From Rhodococcus opacus B4 (lineage in GTDB: Bacteria; Actinomycetota; Actinomycetes; Mycobacteriales; Mycobacteriaceae): a stretch of 64,000 nt of DNA. The position numbers and the translations under genes are program-made. This document shows, in pieces, positions 1 through 9,243 of this stretch; the first letter of the stretch is position 1; every line of letters begins with the position of its first letter. Below the pieces are notes generated by a model. That model was not told the origin of the DNA and did not search any database. It was given only the letters and a program-made list of their open reading frames with translations. The stretch covers positions 5,084,001-5,148,000 of the forward strand of contig NC_012522.1 in assembly GCF_000010805.1 (NCBI RefSeq). Reading direction: 5' to 3'.

Positions 1-989
1 GCGACCGTGGCGGTGGCGATCAGCGCGCCGGACGCCGTCGACATCATCGCCGCGACGGCGGCGGCCAGGACGATGCCGCTGAGACCGACGGGCAGGACCT
101 CGACGGCGACGTCGGCGTACACGTCGTCGGACGAACCGATGTCCGGCATGAGGGCCGACGCCGCCAGGCCGATCAGTGCGCCCGCCACGCCGTACAGCAG
201 GCAGTAGACACCGGCGGTGACGCCGCCCCAACGAGCGACCTGCGGCGACTTCGCGGTGAACACCCGCTGCCAGATGTCCTGGCCGATGAGGATGCCGAGG
301 GTGTAGACGACGAAGAACGTGATGATGGTGCCGGTGCCGATGGTGCCGAGCCCGAGTGCCTGCTCGCCCACGCGTTCCTTGATGCCGGCGTAGCCGCCGG
401 CCTTGCTCCAGGTGAACGGAAGCAGCAGGACGAAGACGCCGATGGTCTTGATGACGAACTGGACGACGTCGGTGAGCGTGATCGACCACATGCCGCCCAT
501 CGCGGAGTAGGCGACGACGATGAGTCCGCCGAGGACGACCGACAGGGTCCGGTCGAAGCCGAACAGTACGTTGAAGATGGTGGCGTAGGCGATCGTCGAG
601 GTGACGGTGAGCATGAGCGTGTACGCCATCATCACGAGGCCGGACGCCCCGGTGGCGTCGATGCCGTAGCGGAGTTTGAGCATCCCGGAGACGGTGTAGA
701 CCTTCAGGCGCTGAATACGTGCGGCGAAGAGCAGGCTGAGCAGCAGCACACCCGCGGCGATCGACACGACCAGCCACATTCCGGAGATGCCGTACTTGTA
801 GCCGAGGCCGACCCCGCCGACGGTGGAGGCGCCGCCGATGACGACGGCCGCCATGGTGCTGGTGTACAGGAATCCGCCGAGGCGGCGGCCGGCGACGAGG
901 TATTCGCTGGAGTTGCTCGCCCGCCGTTTGCCCCACCAGCCGAACGCGAGCATCGCGCCCAGGTAGATCAGGATGATGGTGATGTCCAT
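1..989 (-). CDS. sodium:solute symporter (SSS family), 3' part outside the window
   Basis: This open frame runs off the left edge, so about 329 N-terminal residues are visible. The ATG at 989 begins with MDITIILIYLGAMLAFGWWG, a typical first membrane helix, and the protein then alternates hydrophobic helices with glycine-rich loops. The early segment contains GRRLGGF followed by a GGASTVGG stretch, which is characteristic of the SSS family (proline, acetate, pantothenate and urea symporters). These proteins import a small solute with sodium across the cytoplasmic membrane. The substrate cannot be told from what is visible. The gene is divergent from a LysR regulator that starts 183 bp away, so that regulator may control it; this is inference. 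Confidence 0.85.
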   Translation of the reverse strand, partial: MDITIILIYLGAMLAFGWWGKRRASNSSEYLVAGRRLGGFLYTSTMAAVVIGGASTVGGVGLGYKYGISGMWLVVSIAAGVLLLSLLFAARIQRLKVYTVSGMLKLRYGIDATGASGLVMMAYTLMLTVTSTIAYATIFNVLFGFDRTLSVVLGGLIVVAYSAMGGMWSITLTDVVQFVIKTIGVFVLLLPFTWSKAGGYAGIKERVGEQALGLGTIGTGTIITFFVVYTLGILIGQDIWQRVFTAKSPQVARWGGVTAGVYCLLYGVAGALIGLAASALMPDIGSSDDVYADVAVEVLPVGLSGIVLAAAVAAMMSTASGALIATATV

Positions 990-1171
990 GGTGCGTCCTT
1001 CACGTGTCCTAGCGGATCGGTCGGTGCCGGCCTCGTCAGACCGTTGCCCTAGACGGTAGGAGAACATTGACGTGAAATAAATCACTTGATACAAATAATC
1101 ACTTCAGAAAATCCTGAAGTAACGGTGCGAGCCAGCTCACACCCTGTTTTCGATCCCGCCGGAGGAGTGCG
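990..1171. promoter_or_regulatory. divergent promoter region with LysR-type inverted repeat
   Basis: This is the intergenic region between the divergent symporter and LysR genes. It has an AT-rich core (about 1072-1125), unlike the GC-rich surroundings. Positions 1101-1107 (ACTTCAG) and 1114-1120 (CTGAAGT) form a perfect inverted repeat with a 6-nt spacer. Its inner part, TTCAG-N6-CTGAA, fits the T-N11-A pattern bound by LysR-type regulators. The octamer AATCACTT also occurs twice just upstream. The assignment as operator is inference from the arrangement. Confidence 0.5.
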
Positions 1172-2062
1172 ATGCGCAGCACGCTGCCCGATCTGAAGCT
1201 CCTCCAGATCTTCGCGGCCGTTGTCCGCCACCAGGGGTTCGCGCCCGCGCAGCAGGAGTTGGGACTGTCGGCCTCGGCGATCAGCACCTACATGAGCCAG
1301 CTCGAACGGCACCTCGGCATCGTGCTGTGCCACCGCGGCCGGGGCGGATTCGGCCTCACCAGCAAGGGCGAGCTCTACCACAAGGAATGCCTGCGCATCC
1401 TCGGGGAACTCGAGGGCTTCGAGCGCTACGGCGCCGCGCTGCAGGGGGAACTGCGGGGAACCCTCACGATCGGGGTTCTCGATTCCACTGTCACCGACGC
1501 CACCCTGCCGCTCGCCGACGTGATCGGCGTCTTCAGCAAAGACCATCCCGCCGTCTACCTCGACCTGAAGATCCAGACCCCACACGAACTGCAGGTCGGG
1601 GTGCTCGACGACCGCATCGACGTCGCCGTCGGCGCGTTCGCCTCCCCGATGAACGGGCTCGTCTCCCAGGCGCTGCACCGGGAGCAGCACTGGCTGTACT
1701 GCAGCGACAAGCATCCGCTGTTCGGCCGGACGCGGGTGCCGCAGGAGGTCATCACGCAACAGCGGATGGTGACGCGCGGCTACTGGTCCGAGCAGGAACT
1801 CGCCCGCCAGGGCTTCCCGCAACCCTCGGCGACGGTGGAGAACATGGAAGCGCAGCTCATCCTCGTGCTGTCCGGCGCCTACATCGGATACCTGCCCGAG
1901 CACTACGCGGAGTACTGGGTCGACCGGAACCGGCTGCGTCCGATCCTGCCGGCGTCGTTCGGCTACCAGGCGCCGTTCTCGCTGATCTACCGGCGTGGGC
2001 GGGCCCGCGAACCGATGGTCCTCACGTTCCGGGAGTTCGTCCGGACCAGCATGGGCAGCTGA
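1172..2062 (+). CDS. LysR-family transcriptional regulator
   Basis: The protein has 296 residues, the usual LysR length. Residues about 8-65 form the winged helix-turn-helix (LKLLQIFAAVVRHQGF, then AISTYMSQLERHLG). The remainder resembles the two-lobed effector-binding domain, with GTLTIGVLDSTVTD near residue 95. The ATG follows a good ribosome-binding site (GGAGGAG, 5-6 nt spacing). It is divergent from the sodium:solute symporter, a common arrangement in which a LysR protein controls its neighbour and itself. The effector is unknown. It ends 7 bp before the convergent end of the IclR gene. Confidence 0.88.
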   Translation: MRSTLPDLKLLQIFAAVVRHQGFAPAQQELGLSASAISTYMSQLERHLGIVLCHRGRGGFGLTSKGELYHKECLRILGELEGFERYGAALQGELRGTLTIGVLDSTVTDATLPLADVIGVFSKDHPAVYLDLKIQTPHELQVGVLDDRIDVAVGAFASPMNGLVSQALHREQHWLYCSDKHPLFGRTRVPQEVITQQRMVTRGYWSEQELARQGFPQPSATVENMEAQLILVLSGAYIGYLPEHYAEYWVDRNRLRPILPASFGYQAPFSLIYRRGRAREPMVLTFREFVRTSMGS

Positions 2063-2069
2063 CCGCGGC

Positions 2070-2732
2070 TCACGGAACCGGGGAGCCCAGTTCCGCCGAC
2101 AGTGCCCGGCACCGTTCGACGAGCACGAGACCGTGCTGCGCGCAGAGGGCGTCGTCGAGGCGGAACGTCGGGCCGACGACGCTGAGGGCGCCCACGATCC
2201 GGCCCACCGCGTCGTAGATCGGCGCCGCCACCCCGGTCGAGTGGTCCTCGATCGTGTCGTGCGCGATCGCGTACCCCTCGCTCTGCAGATCGCCGCGCAA
2301 AGCGGCACCGACGGCCGTGCCCACCAGCGGCACCGTCTGACCCACCCAGCCCATGTGCCGAATCGCGTGGGTGCCCTCGATCTGCGCGAGATACAACGCC
2401 GTGCCCTTGGGCCCGTGGGTCGACAGGTACGTCGATTCGCGGGTCTCCTCCGCGATCGCGACCATCGCCGGGCGGGCGCGGGACAGCAACTGGTTGTCGC
2501 TGATCGCCCGCGCACCGATCTGGAGAAGTCGCGGTCCGGCCCGGTAGACGTTGTCGTCGCCGCGGACGAGGAACTCGCTCTGCTCCATGCTGCGGATCAG
2601 GCGCAGTGCCGTGCTCGTGGCGAGGCCGGCGGCCTTCGCGGCGTCGCCGAGCGTCAGCCCACCCTGCTCGGTGATCGCGCCGAGCAGTTCGAAGGTGCGG
2701 CTCGCGCTGCGGGTCACATCTCCGGGGGCCAT
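2070..2732 (-). CDS. IclR-family transcriptional regulator
   Basis: The protein has 220 residues, slightly short for the family (about 250). The N-terminal winged HTH covers roughly residues 8-60 (TFELLGAITEQGGLTLGDAA and TSTALRLIRSMEQSEF). The C-terminal effector domain contains YLSTHGPKGTALYLAQIEGT and the AIHDTIEDHSTGVAAPIYD-like segment typical of IclR proteins. I chose the ATG at 2732; a longer frame upstream is antisense to the CoA-transferase gene and has no IclR similarity. It is the last gene of a probable acyl-CoA dehydrogenase / CoA-transferase / regulator operon, so it probably responds to a carboxylic-acid or acyl-CoA intermediate of that pathway (inference). Confidence 0.85.
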   Translation of the reverse strand: MAPGDVTRSASRTFELLGAITEQGGLTLGDAAKAAGLATSTALRLIRSMEQSEFLVRGDDNVYRAGPRLLQIGARAISDNQLLSRARPAMVAIAEETRESTYLSTHGPKGTALYLAQIEGTHAIRHMGWVGQTVPLVGTAVGAALRGDLQSEGYAIAHDTIEDHSTGVAAPIYDAVGRIVGALSVVGPTFRLDDALCAQHGLVLVERCRALSAELGSPVP

Positions 2733-2769
2733 GGCGCTTCTCCTGACGGTCGCGGGTGTCGGCGTGAAT

Positions 2770-3918
2770 CTACCGTGACGAGATCTCGGACAGCAGGGGG
2801 TGCCGGTGTTCGTCGAGCAGCGGGCTGCGACGGACGCCGGGACGTGCGCTGCCGCCGAACACGACCGGCTGCCGTACGTAGTCGATGGTTCCCGCGACCG
2901 GATGCTCGAACGACTCGACGAGTCCGCGGTGCCTGCTTTGCTCGGACGACAACGCCTGTTCGACGTTCCAGATCTCGGAGCTCGCCAGTCCGGCCGCGCC
3001 GAGGAGCGCGACCGCCTCGGCGACCGTCTTGTCCTTCGCCCAGATCTCGATCTCGGTGCGCAGGGCGGGTTCGTGATCGGTGCGGGACGTGTCGTCGGCG
3101 AAACGGTTGTCGCCGAGCAGGTCTGCGCGATCCATCGTGTGGGCCAGCTTGTCGAATCCGGACTGGCTGGCGACGGCGAGGACGAACAGGCCGTCCGACG
3201 CCCGGTACGTGTCGAACGGAGTGGAGACGGGATGGCGATTGCCCACGCCGGCCGGCGCGACTCCCGAGGCCTGCAACTGGCTGTGCGCGGTGGGCAGCAT
3301 CGCCAGCATGCTGTCGAACATGGCGACGTCGAGGTGCTGCCCCACCCCCGACTCCCGGGTGCCGACCAGCGCGGAGCTGATGCCCCAGGCCGCGAACAGT
3401 CCCGCGACGAGGTCGCCGAACGATTCACCGAGCCGGGTCGGTCCGGATTCGGGTGAACCGGTGATGCTCATGATCCCCGACATCGCCTGCACGACGAGGT
3501 CGTAGGCTGCCGCACCCGCGAGCGGCCCGTCCTGCCCGAAACCGGAGATGGACGCGTAGACGAGCCGGGGGTTGCGGGCGTGCACGGTGTCGTAATCGAT
3601 GCCGAGCCTTGTGGTCACGCCGGGCCGGAAGTTCTCGACGAGGACGTCCGCCGTGTCGAGAAGGTCGAGCAGCACCTGACGATCCGCTGGGTCCTTGAGA
3701 TTCAGTGCCAGCGAGCGCTTTCCGCGGTTGAGTACGTTGAAATAGATGCTCTCGCCGTCGCGGAACGGTCCGAGGTGCCGCGAGTCCTCACCGGCGGCGG
3801 GCTCGATCTTGATCACGTCGGCGCCGGCGTCCGCGAGCAGCGCCGTGCAGTACGGTCCGGCCAGAACGCGGGAGAGATCGACGACGCGGATGCCGTCGAG
3901 AGGAGGCAGGGAAGGCAT
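2770..3918 (-). CDS. CaiB/BaiF (family III) CoA-transferase
   Basis: The protein has 382 residues, standard for family III CoA-transferases, which move CoA between an acyl-CoA and a free acid. It opens with LDGIRVVDLSRVLAGPYCT, the family signature, followed by ADVIKIEPAAGEDSR and NRGKRSLALNLKDP. The catalytic aspartate is expected in AAYDLVVQAMSG (about residue 160). It lies 15 bp after the acyl-CoA dehydrogenase gene on the same strand. Together they suggest activation of a carboxylic acid by CoA transfer and then alpha,beta-dehydrogenation. The substrate is not determinable; glutarate-like or branched short acids are possible. Confidence 0.88.
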   Translation of the reverse strand: MPSLPPLDGIRVVDLSRVLAGPYCTALLADAGADVIKIEPAAGEDSRHLGPFRDGESIYFNVLNRGKRSLALNLKDPADRQVLLDLLDTADVLVENFRPGVTTRLGIDYDTVHARNPRLVYASISGFGQDGPLAGAAAYDLVVQAMSGIMSITGSPESGPTRLGESFGDLVAGLFAAWGISSALVGTRESGVGQHLDVAMFDSMLAMLPTAHSQLQASGVAPAGVGNRHPVSTPFDTYRASDGLFVLAVASQSGFDKLAHTMDRADLLGDNRFADDTSRTDHEPALRTEIEIWAKDKTVAEAVALLGAAGLASSEIWNVEQALSSEQSRHRGLVESFEHPVAGTIDYVRQPVVFGGSARPGVRRSPLLDEHRHPLLSEISSR

Positions 3919-3933
3919 GGCGGTGAGCCCTTC

Positions 3934-5085
3934 TCAGAATTCGGTGGAGCGCGGGGAGGGTGCGTTGGACGCGATGGTGAGCAGCTGGATCTGCGAGGTG
4001 CCCTCGAAGATCCGCAGGATCCGGCAGTCGCGGTAGAGGCGTTCGATCTCCGATTCGCGCATGAAGCCGGCGCCGCCGTGGATCTGCACCGTCTGGTCGA
4101 CGATCGAGAAGCAGGCCTCCGTGGCCACGTATTTCGACACGGAGGCGGCCCGGCGCAGGTCGGCCCCGGTGTCCTTCACGTCGGCCGCCCAGTCCGCGGT
4201 GACGCGGGAGGATACGAGTTGCGCGTCGCACGCACCCAGCAGCAGCTGGATCGCCTGGAATTCGGCGATGGGGTGTCCGAACTGTTTGCGCTCGGCCGCG
4301 TAGGAACGGCCCAGTTCCCAAGCACGCAAGGCGATTCCGTTGGCCATCGCGGCCACGTCGATGCGGGCGCGATTGAGGGCGGTGAGCGCGATGTTGCCGC
4401 CGCGACCCTCGGTTCCCACCACGGCGTCATGGGGGAGCACCACGTCGTCGAGGTACACGGTGTAGGTGGGGGCCGATCGGATCCCGAGCTTGTCCTGCGG
4501 TTCGGAGTAACTCACGCCGGGAGTGCCCTGGGGGAGGACGAACGCGGTGATGCCGCGGAAGCCTGCGGACGGATCGGTCTTGGCGAAGAGGACGACCAGG
4601 TCGGCTTCCTTGGCGTTCGAGATGTACGTCTTCGACCCCGACAGGTGCCAGCCGTCGTCCTCGCGCCGCGCCGTCGTGCGCATGGACGCGATGTCGGAGC
4701 CGGCATCCGGTTCGGTGAGGGCGAACCCGGCGAGCAGTTCGCCGGACGCGAGGCCGGGCAGCCACCGTCGCTTCTGCTCCTGGGTGCCGCCGACGAGGAT
4801 CGGTTCGAGCCCCAGGTAGTGCGCGGTGTAGATCGAGGCGAGGGCGGCATCGGTGCGGGCGATCTCCTCGATCGCAATCAGCTGCGTCTTGGTGGACAGG
4901 CCCAGTCCGCCGAACTCCTCGGGCACCGAGATGCCCATCAGGTCCTGTTCGCCCAGTCGCTTCACCAGTTCCGCCGGGAACTCCCGCGTCTCGTCGCGGA
5001 ACGCCGCGCCGGGGTGGATCTCATGGTTGGCGAACGCGCGCACGGTGGAGCGGAACTCGGCGGCATCGAGCAGCTGATCGGTCAC
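3934..5085 (-). CDS. acyl-CoA dehydrogenase
   Basis: The 383-residue protein matches the usual length of FAD-dependent acyl-CoA dehydrogenases. ALTEPDAGSDIASMRTTA is the FAD/substrate-loop signature, and RKQFGHPIAEFQAIQ and QIHGGAGFMRE are conserved C-terminal motifs. The catalytic glutamate is expected in RILRIFEGTSQIQ. I chose the GTG at 5085 because AGGAG lies 5 nt upstream and the protein then starts where the family does; an ATG 138 nt further upstream adds an unrelated extension. It is probably the first gene of an operon with the CaiB transferase and IclR regulator. A palindrome sits about 50 bp upstream. Confidence 0.88.
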   Translation of the reverse strand: MTDQLLDAAEFRSTVRAFANHEIHPGAAFRDETREFPAELVKRLGEQDLMGISVPEEFGGLGLSTKTQLIAIEEIARTDAALASIYTAHYLGLEPILVGGTQEQKRRWLPGLASGELLAGFALTEPDAGSDIASMRTTARREDDGWHLSGSKTYISNAKEADLVVLFAKTDPSAGFRGITAFVLPQGTPGVSYSEPQDKLGIRSAPTYTVYLDDVVLPHDAVVGTEGRGGNIALTALNRARIDVAAMANGIALRAWELGRSYAAERKQFGHPIAEFQAIQLLLGACDAQLVSSRVTADWAADVKDTGADLRRAASVSKYVATEACFSIVDQTVQIHGGAGFMRESEIERLYRDCRILRIFEGTSQIQLLTIASNAPSPRSTEF

Positions 5086-5131
5086 GGGAACTCCTGTCGG
5101 AAGATCGAATTTGCCATCTAGTGAAATAGCA

Positions 5132-5148
5132 ATGCCACTTAGTGGCAT
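5132..5148. promoter_or_regulatory. 17-bp palindrome, candidate operator of the acyl-CoA dehydrogenase operon
   Basis: ATGCCACTTAGTGGCAT is a perfect inverted repeat with 7-nt arms and a 3-nt centre. It lies 47 bp upstream of the chosen acyl-CoA dehydrogenase start. A partial copy (TGCCATCTAGTGAAATA) begins at 5112. The cognate protein is probably the IclR regulator at the end of the operon, but this is inference from position only. Confidence 0.45.
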
Positions 5149-5267
5149 ATCGACTATGAACGAGAGCGCTGAATTTGTCCAGGGGTGCCGGTGTTCACGG
5201 CACGGGAGCGGGTACTCGACCACGGACGGCGGCGCACAACCCGTGCGGCACGGCAGAGGGAGGCATC

Positions 5268-5645
5268 ATGCGCGCGATCACGCGAGGGATCGTCACCGTG
5301 GGAACACTGATCGGCGCCGTACTCGCAGGCGCGGGGACGGGCGTCGCGGAACCCGGCGCCGTGCCGTCCGGCACCTATCAGGGAACGACCACCGCGCCGG
5401 CGGGGGAGTTGATCTGGAAGGGCAAGACGTTCCAGGGCGGCACGGTCGTCAACAACTTCGCGTTCGGCCTGACCGGACTTGCAGGCACGACCTCGCAGGA
5501 CGGGAACGGAAACACCGTCATCGATTACAGCCCATCCGGTCTGGGGTTCCTGACCGACAGGATTTCCCCCAACTCAGACGGGACCTACACCGGGGCCGTG
5601 TACGTGGGCGGCAACCAGGTGGGAAGTTTCGGCCTCTCGAGATAG
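5268..5645 (+). CDS. small secreted protein of unknown function
   Basis: The 125-residue protein starts at an ATG with GAGGGAGG upstream. The first 31 residues are a Sec-type signal peptide: MRAITRG, a hydrophobic run (VTVGTLIGAVLAGAGTG), then VAEP as a likely cleavage region. The mature part is rich in glycine and threonine (SGTYQGTTTAPAGELIWKGK) and has no cysteine or recognisable domain. It may be a small exported or envelope-associated protein. I do not recognise the family. It ends just before a strong stem-loop shared with the convergent cold-shock gene. Confidence 0.7.
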   Translation: MRAITRGIVTVGTLIGAVLAGAGTGVAEPGAVPSGTYQGTTTAPAGELIWKGKTFQGGTVVNNFAFGLTGLAGTTSQDGNGNTVIDYSPSGLGFLTDRISPNSDGTYTGAVYVGGNQVGSFGLSR

Positions 5646-5663
5646 CTGTCCCGGGGCCTGCTA

Positions 5664-5703
5664 CGACAACGAGGCCGCACCTCTCGGGTGCGACCTCGTC
5701 GTC
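5664..5703. terminator. bidirectional stem-loop terminator
   Basis: CGAGG-CCGCACC at 5671-5682 pairs with GGTGCG-A-CCTCG around 5688-5699 across a TCTC loop, and flanking ACGAC/GTCGT bases extend the stem. It lies between the convergent small secreted protein gene and the cold-shock gene, so it probably terminates both. Confidence 0.7.
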
Positions 5704-5724
5704 ACAGTGTTATCGGGGCGTCGC

Positions 5725-5928
5725 TCAGACGGCCCGTACGTTCTGGGCCTGCGGGCCCTTCTGGCCCTGTCCGACCTCGAACTCCACCCGCTGGTTCTCC
5801 TCCAGCGACTTGTAGCCGCTGCCCGAGATCTCGGAGTAGTGAACGAACACGTCCGCGCTACCGTCGTCCGGCGCGATGAATCCGAAGCCCTTCTCGCTGT
5901 TGAACCACTTCACAACACCCTGCGCCAT
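5725..5928 (-). CDS. cspA: cold-shock protein (CspA family)
   Basis: The 67-residue protein is a single cold-shock OB-fold domain that binds single-stranded RNA/DNA. Its start, [18 protein letters not shown], contains the RNP-1 motif KGFGFI, followed by VFVHYSEI (RNP-2). I chose the ATG at 5928 because it gives the canonical N-terminus. Family members act as RNA chaperones at low temperature or in stress. About 230 bp separates it from the divergent hydrolase gene, room for the long 5' leader common in cold-shock genes; no specific RNA structure was identified there. Confidence 0.95.
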   Translation of the reverse strand: MAQGVVKWFNSEKGFGFIAPDDGSADVFVHYSEISGSGYKSLEENQRVEFEVGQGQKGPQAQNVRAV

Positions 5929-6158
5929 ACCGTTCACTCCCTGAGTTGCCGCCCGGGATCTCACATCGAGACCCCGTTCGCGTAAATCTCATCCTGTCAT
6001 CTAGCCGCGCGTGCTTCCAGTGGTACGCCCACGAATCCTCCGGATCGGGGGCGCAGGGGAGGTCGTGGGCCGGAAATTTCCCCCCGACGACCGATGATTC
6101 TGCCCGTCGGGGGCGGTCCTACCTGCGACCGATGATCACCTGCACCGAGGAGAACTCG

Positions 6159-6992
6159 ATGAATTCCGCATCCACCGCCACCACCCACGCCCGGACCCTC
6201 GACGTTCCCGGCGCCGCCCTGTACTACGAGGTACGGGGCTCGGGTCCCGTCGTGGCGCTCGTCGGCGCCCCGATGGACGCCGACTCCTTCGCGCCCGCGG
6301 CCGATCTGCTGTCTGCCGGATACACCGTGCTCACGACGGATCCGCGGGGCATCCGCCGCAGCCCGGTCGACGACCGCGACCGCGATTCGACCCCGGAGAT
6401 GCGCGCCGACGACCTCGCCCGGCTGCTGAGGCACCTCGACGCAGGCCCTGCCGCGGTGTTCGGTTCCAGCGGCGGTGCCGTCAGCGCGCTCGCGCTCGTG
6501 CAGGCACATCCCGAGCTGGTGCACACCGTAGTGGCTCACGAGCCCCCGCTGGACGAACTGCTCGACGACCGCGAGCAGCTGCGCGTGAAGACCGACGAGA
6601 TCATCGACGCTCACCTCGGCGGGGACGTCGTGGGGGCGTGGAGGAAGTTCCTCGACTTGGCGAACATCTACCTGCCCGAGGAGGTGTTCCAGCAGATGTT
6701 CGCGGGCGAGCGGGACGAGCAGGCCGAGGCCGACGAGTACTTCCAGCACGCGCACATGCTGCGCCCGACCACCCGCTGGTGCCCGGATGTCACCGCGCTG
6801 CGCTCGGCGTCCACGCGCATCGTGGTCGGCATCGGGGAGGAGTCGGGAGGCCAACTCTGCGACCGGACGTCGCGGGCGCTCGCCGCCGAACTGGGAGTCG
6901 AGCCCACGCTGTTCCCGGGTGACCACATCGGCTTCGCCCACGACCCGGCCGCGTTCGTCACCCGCCTGCGCGCAGTGCTGCGGGAGGGCTGA
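6159..6992 (+). CDS. alpha/beta-fold hydrolase
   Basis: The 277-residue protein starts at an ATG preceded by GAGGAGAA. It begins with a beta-strand region (LDVPGAALYYEVRGSGPVVALVG). The nucleophile elbow is GSSGGAVSAL, giving a serine nucleophile near residue 109. The catalytic histidine is probably in GDHIGFAHDPAAF near the C-terminus. It is most similar in style to soluble alpha/beta hydrolases of the epoxide hydrolase / esterase group. It is convergent with hutG and has no functional link to that operon. The substrate is unknown. Confidence 0.85.
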   Translation: MNSASTATTHARTLDVPGAALYYEVRGSGPVVALVGAPMDADSFAPAADLLSAGYTVLTTDPRGIRRSPVDDRDRDSTPEMRADDLARLLRHLDAGPAAVFGSSGGAVSALALVQAHPELVHTVVAHEPPLDELLDDREQLRVKTDEIIDAHLGGDVVGAWRKFLDLANIYLPEEVFQQMFAGERDEQAEADEYFQHAHMLRPTTRWCPDVTALRSASTRIVVGIGEESGGQLCDRTSRALAAELGVEPTLFPGDHIGFAHDPAAFVTRLRAVLREG

Positions 6993-7013
6993 GCGCCGGC
7001 TCCCCGGACGACC

Positions 7014-7976
7014 TCAGCGCACGATCGGAATACGTTTCGTCACGATCCGATGGATGAACCGGGCGGCGGTGCGGGCGGTGCGGTTGTCGATGTCGAACGA
7101 CGGATTGAGCTCGGCGACATCGACAACCGCGAGTTTTCCGCTGGCGGCGATCGCGTCGCACACGAACTGGATCGTCTCCGCGGGAACCCCGTACGCCGCG
7201 GGAGCGCTCACTCCCGGCGCGACCGCGGCGGGGAGGACGTCGAGGTCGATGGTGAGGTAGACGAGATCGACGTCCGACAGGAACTCGCTGACGAACACGG
7301 CCACCCGGTGCCGGTCGGAGACCGAGCACTCGTCGTCGAGCAGGTACCGGACGTCGTACCCGCGTGCGGTGTCGAACAGCGCGGTGGTGTTGCTGGGCTG
7401 GCTGATGCCGAGCACGGAATACTGCAGCGTGGTGCCCGCCGCGTGCTCCCGTTCGAGGATCTGCCGGAACGGTGTGCCCGAACTCGGCACCGGATCGGAC
7501 CGCAGGTCGAAGTGCGCGTCCAGGTTCAGGATCCCGATTCGTTTGCCCGGGGTCCGGACCGACGCCTGCGCCAGACCGAGATACGTCCCGAACGCCACCT
7601 CGTGGCCGCCGCCGAGGACCACCGGGAACTGGCCGGCATCGAGCGTCGCGGCAACCACGGCGCCCAGCGCCTCCTGCCCGGCTTCAAGACGATTGTCGGT
7701 GACCGCGACGGTGCCGGCGTCGTACGCGCGGAGCGGCTCGGCGAGCGCCATCGACGACAGTGCGCTCCGCAGCGCGTCCGGACCGCGGGACGCCCCGCGG
7801 CGCCCCTTGTTCCGTTCCACACCCTCGTCGCTGGAGAATCCGATGAACACGCAGGCCCCCGGCTCGACGCCGTCCTGCAGAGGGGTCACCGCCTGGTGCC
7901 AGCGGAGGTGGTGACTGGACGTGCCGTCCATCCTGCCGGTCCAGGGAGGTGGCGGGATCAACAGGTTCTCCATCAT
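7014..7976 (-). CDS. hutG: formimidoylglutamase (histidine utilisation)
   Basis: The 320-residue protein belongs to the ureohydrolase (arginase) family. It hydrolyses N-formimidoyl-L-glutamate to glutamate and formamide, the last step of the short histidine pathway. The manganese-binding motifs are [18 protein letters not shown] and [12 protein letters not shown]-type binding is supported by the early [16 protein letters not shown] segment, which is typical of HutG rather than arginase. The ATG at 7976 overlaps the hutI stop codon as ATGA, indicating translational coupling. It is the distal gene of hutU-hutI-hutG. Confidence 0.92.
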   Translation of the reverse strand: MMENLLIPPPPWTGRMDGTSSHHLRWHQAVTPLQDGVEPGACVFIGFSSDEGVERNKGRRGASRGPDALRSALSSMALAEPLRAYDAGTVAVTDNRLEAGQEALGAVVAATLDAGQFPVVLGGGHEVAFGTYLGLAQASVRTPGKRIGILNLDAHFDLRSDPVPSSGTPFRQILEREHAAGTTLQYSVLGISQPSNTTALFDTARGYDVRYLLDDECSVSDRHRVAVFVSEFLSDVDLVYLTIDLDVLPAAVAPGVSAPAAYGVPAETIQFVCDAIAASGKLAVVDVAELNPSFDIDNRTARTAARFIHRIVTKRIPIVR

Positions 7977-9196
7977 CGCAATGCCCTTTCCTTCTCGTGG
8001 ATGGCGTGCGCGGACCAGGCGAGTTCGCCGCCGCGCCACACATCGCTGACCAGGGGGACGCCGGGCCGGTAGGCCAGGTGCAGGTACGACGGCGCGTCGA
8101 GGGCGAGGGCGTCGGCCCGCGCTCCGGGACGCAAGACCCCGACGTCGGCACGTTGCAGCGCGCGGGCGCCGCCCGCCGTCGCCGCCCAGATTGCTTCGTC
8201 CGGGGTCATGTGCATGTCCCGCACCGCGATCGCGATGCAGAACGGCAGGCTGGTGGTGTAGCTGGTACCGGGGTTGCAGTCCGCGCCCAGCGCGACCGTG
8301 ACACCCGCGTCGAGCAGGGCCCGGGCGTCGGGGTACTTGTTGCGGGTCGAGAAGTCCGCGCCGGGCAGGAGGGTGGCCACCGTCGAACTCTGCGCGAGCG
8401 CGTCGATGTCGGCCTGCGTGGTGTAGCAGACGTGGTCGACGGACGCGGCGCCGAGTTCGACGGCGAGCTGCACGCCCGGCCCCTCGCGGAGCTGATTGCC
8501 GTGGACGCGGGGGATCAGCCCCCTGGCCATTCCGGCCGTGAGCACGGCGTGTGCCTGGTCGCGGTCGAACGCACCGGTCTCGCAGAACACGTCGATCCAC
8601 TTCGCCTGCGGTGCACAGACATCGATCATCTCCGAGCACACCATCGCGACGTAGTCGTCGGCGCGGCCCGCGTATTCCGGCGGCGGGACGTGCGCGGCGA
8701 GCAGTGTCACCTCGTCGGTGAGGGATGCCGCGATCCGCGTGCTGCGCAATTCGTGCTCGACCGTCTGGCCGTAGCCGGTCTTGCATTCGACGGTGGTGCT
8801 GCCCGACCGCAGCGACTCGTCCAGCAGCCGCCGCGTGTTCGCCTGCAGCTGTTCGTCGGTGGCGTTCCGTGTCGCCTCGATCGTATTGCGGATGCCACCC
8901 GCCGCGTAGGGCTGCCCGGCCATGCGGGCGGCGAATTCTTCCGCGCGTTCCCCGCCGAACACCAGGTGCGAGTGGCTTTCGACGAAGCCCGGCAGCACGG
9001 CCCGGCCGCCGAGGTCGTGCCCGGCGTCCGCGGCCGGCGCCGCGTCGGTGCTGCCGACCCAGGCCACCACGCCGCCGTCGAAGACGACGGCGGCGTCGCG
9101 GATCAGCCCGAGCGGACCTTCCCCCACTGTCGGGTCGTTGGTCACCAGGGTGCCGATGCCGGTCAGCGCTGTGGAGCGGGAGGTGTTCGCTGTCAC
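7973..9196 (-). CDS. hutI: imidazolonepropionase
   Basis: HutI opens the imidazolone ring of 4-imidazolone-5-propanoate to give formimidoylglutamate. The protein has 407 residues, normal for the family. Metal-binding motifs of the amidohydrolase superfamily are visible: [22 protein letters not shown], and [10 protein letters not shown] towards the C-terminus. I chose the GTG at 9196, which has a strong ribosome-binding site (GGAAGG, 7 nt spacing). An ATG at 9247 overlapping the hutU stop as ATGA is an alternative that would add 17 residues. The last codons overlap hutG. Confidence 0.92.
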   Translation of the reverse strand: MTANTSRSTALTGIGTLVTNDPTVGEGPLGLIRDAAVVFDGGVVAWVGSTDAAPAADAGHDLGGRAVLPGFVESHSHLVFGGERAEEFAARMAGQPYAAGGIRNTIEATRNATDEQLQANTRRLLDESLRSGSTTVECKTGYGQTVEHELRSTRIAASLTDEVTLLAAHVPPPEYAGRADDYVAMVCSEMIDVCAPQAKWIDVFCETGAFDRDQAHAVLTAGMARGLIPRVHGNQLREGPGVQLAVELGAASVDHVCYTTQADIDALAQSSTVATLLPGADFSTRNKYPDARALLDAGVTVALGADCNPGTSYTTSLPFCIAIAVRDMHMTPDEAIWAATAGGARALQRADVGVLRPGARADALALDAPSYLHLAYRPGVPLVSDVWRGGELAWSAHAIHEKERALR

Positions 9197-9243
9197 TGCT
9201 GTTCCTTCCAGTGGTTCGAAGATACGGTCGCTCGGGCGGATGG

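Noticed and set aside
3580-5121. 513-codon plus-strand open frame antisense to the acyl-CoA dehydrogenase and CaiB genes
   Set aside because: Its composition is that of a GC-rich shadow frame; the minus-strand frames carry clear family motifs and ribosome-binding sites.
5929-6158. possible structured cold-shock 5' leader upstream of cspA
   Set aside because: Length is suitable, but no specific conserved RNA structure or cold box could be identified by eye.
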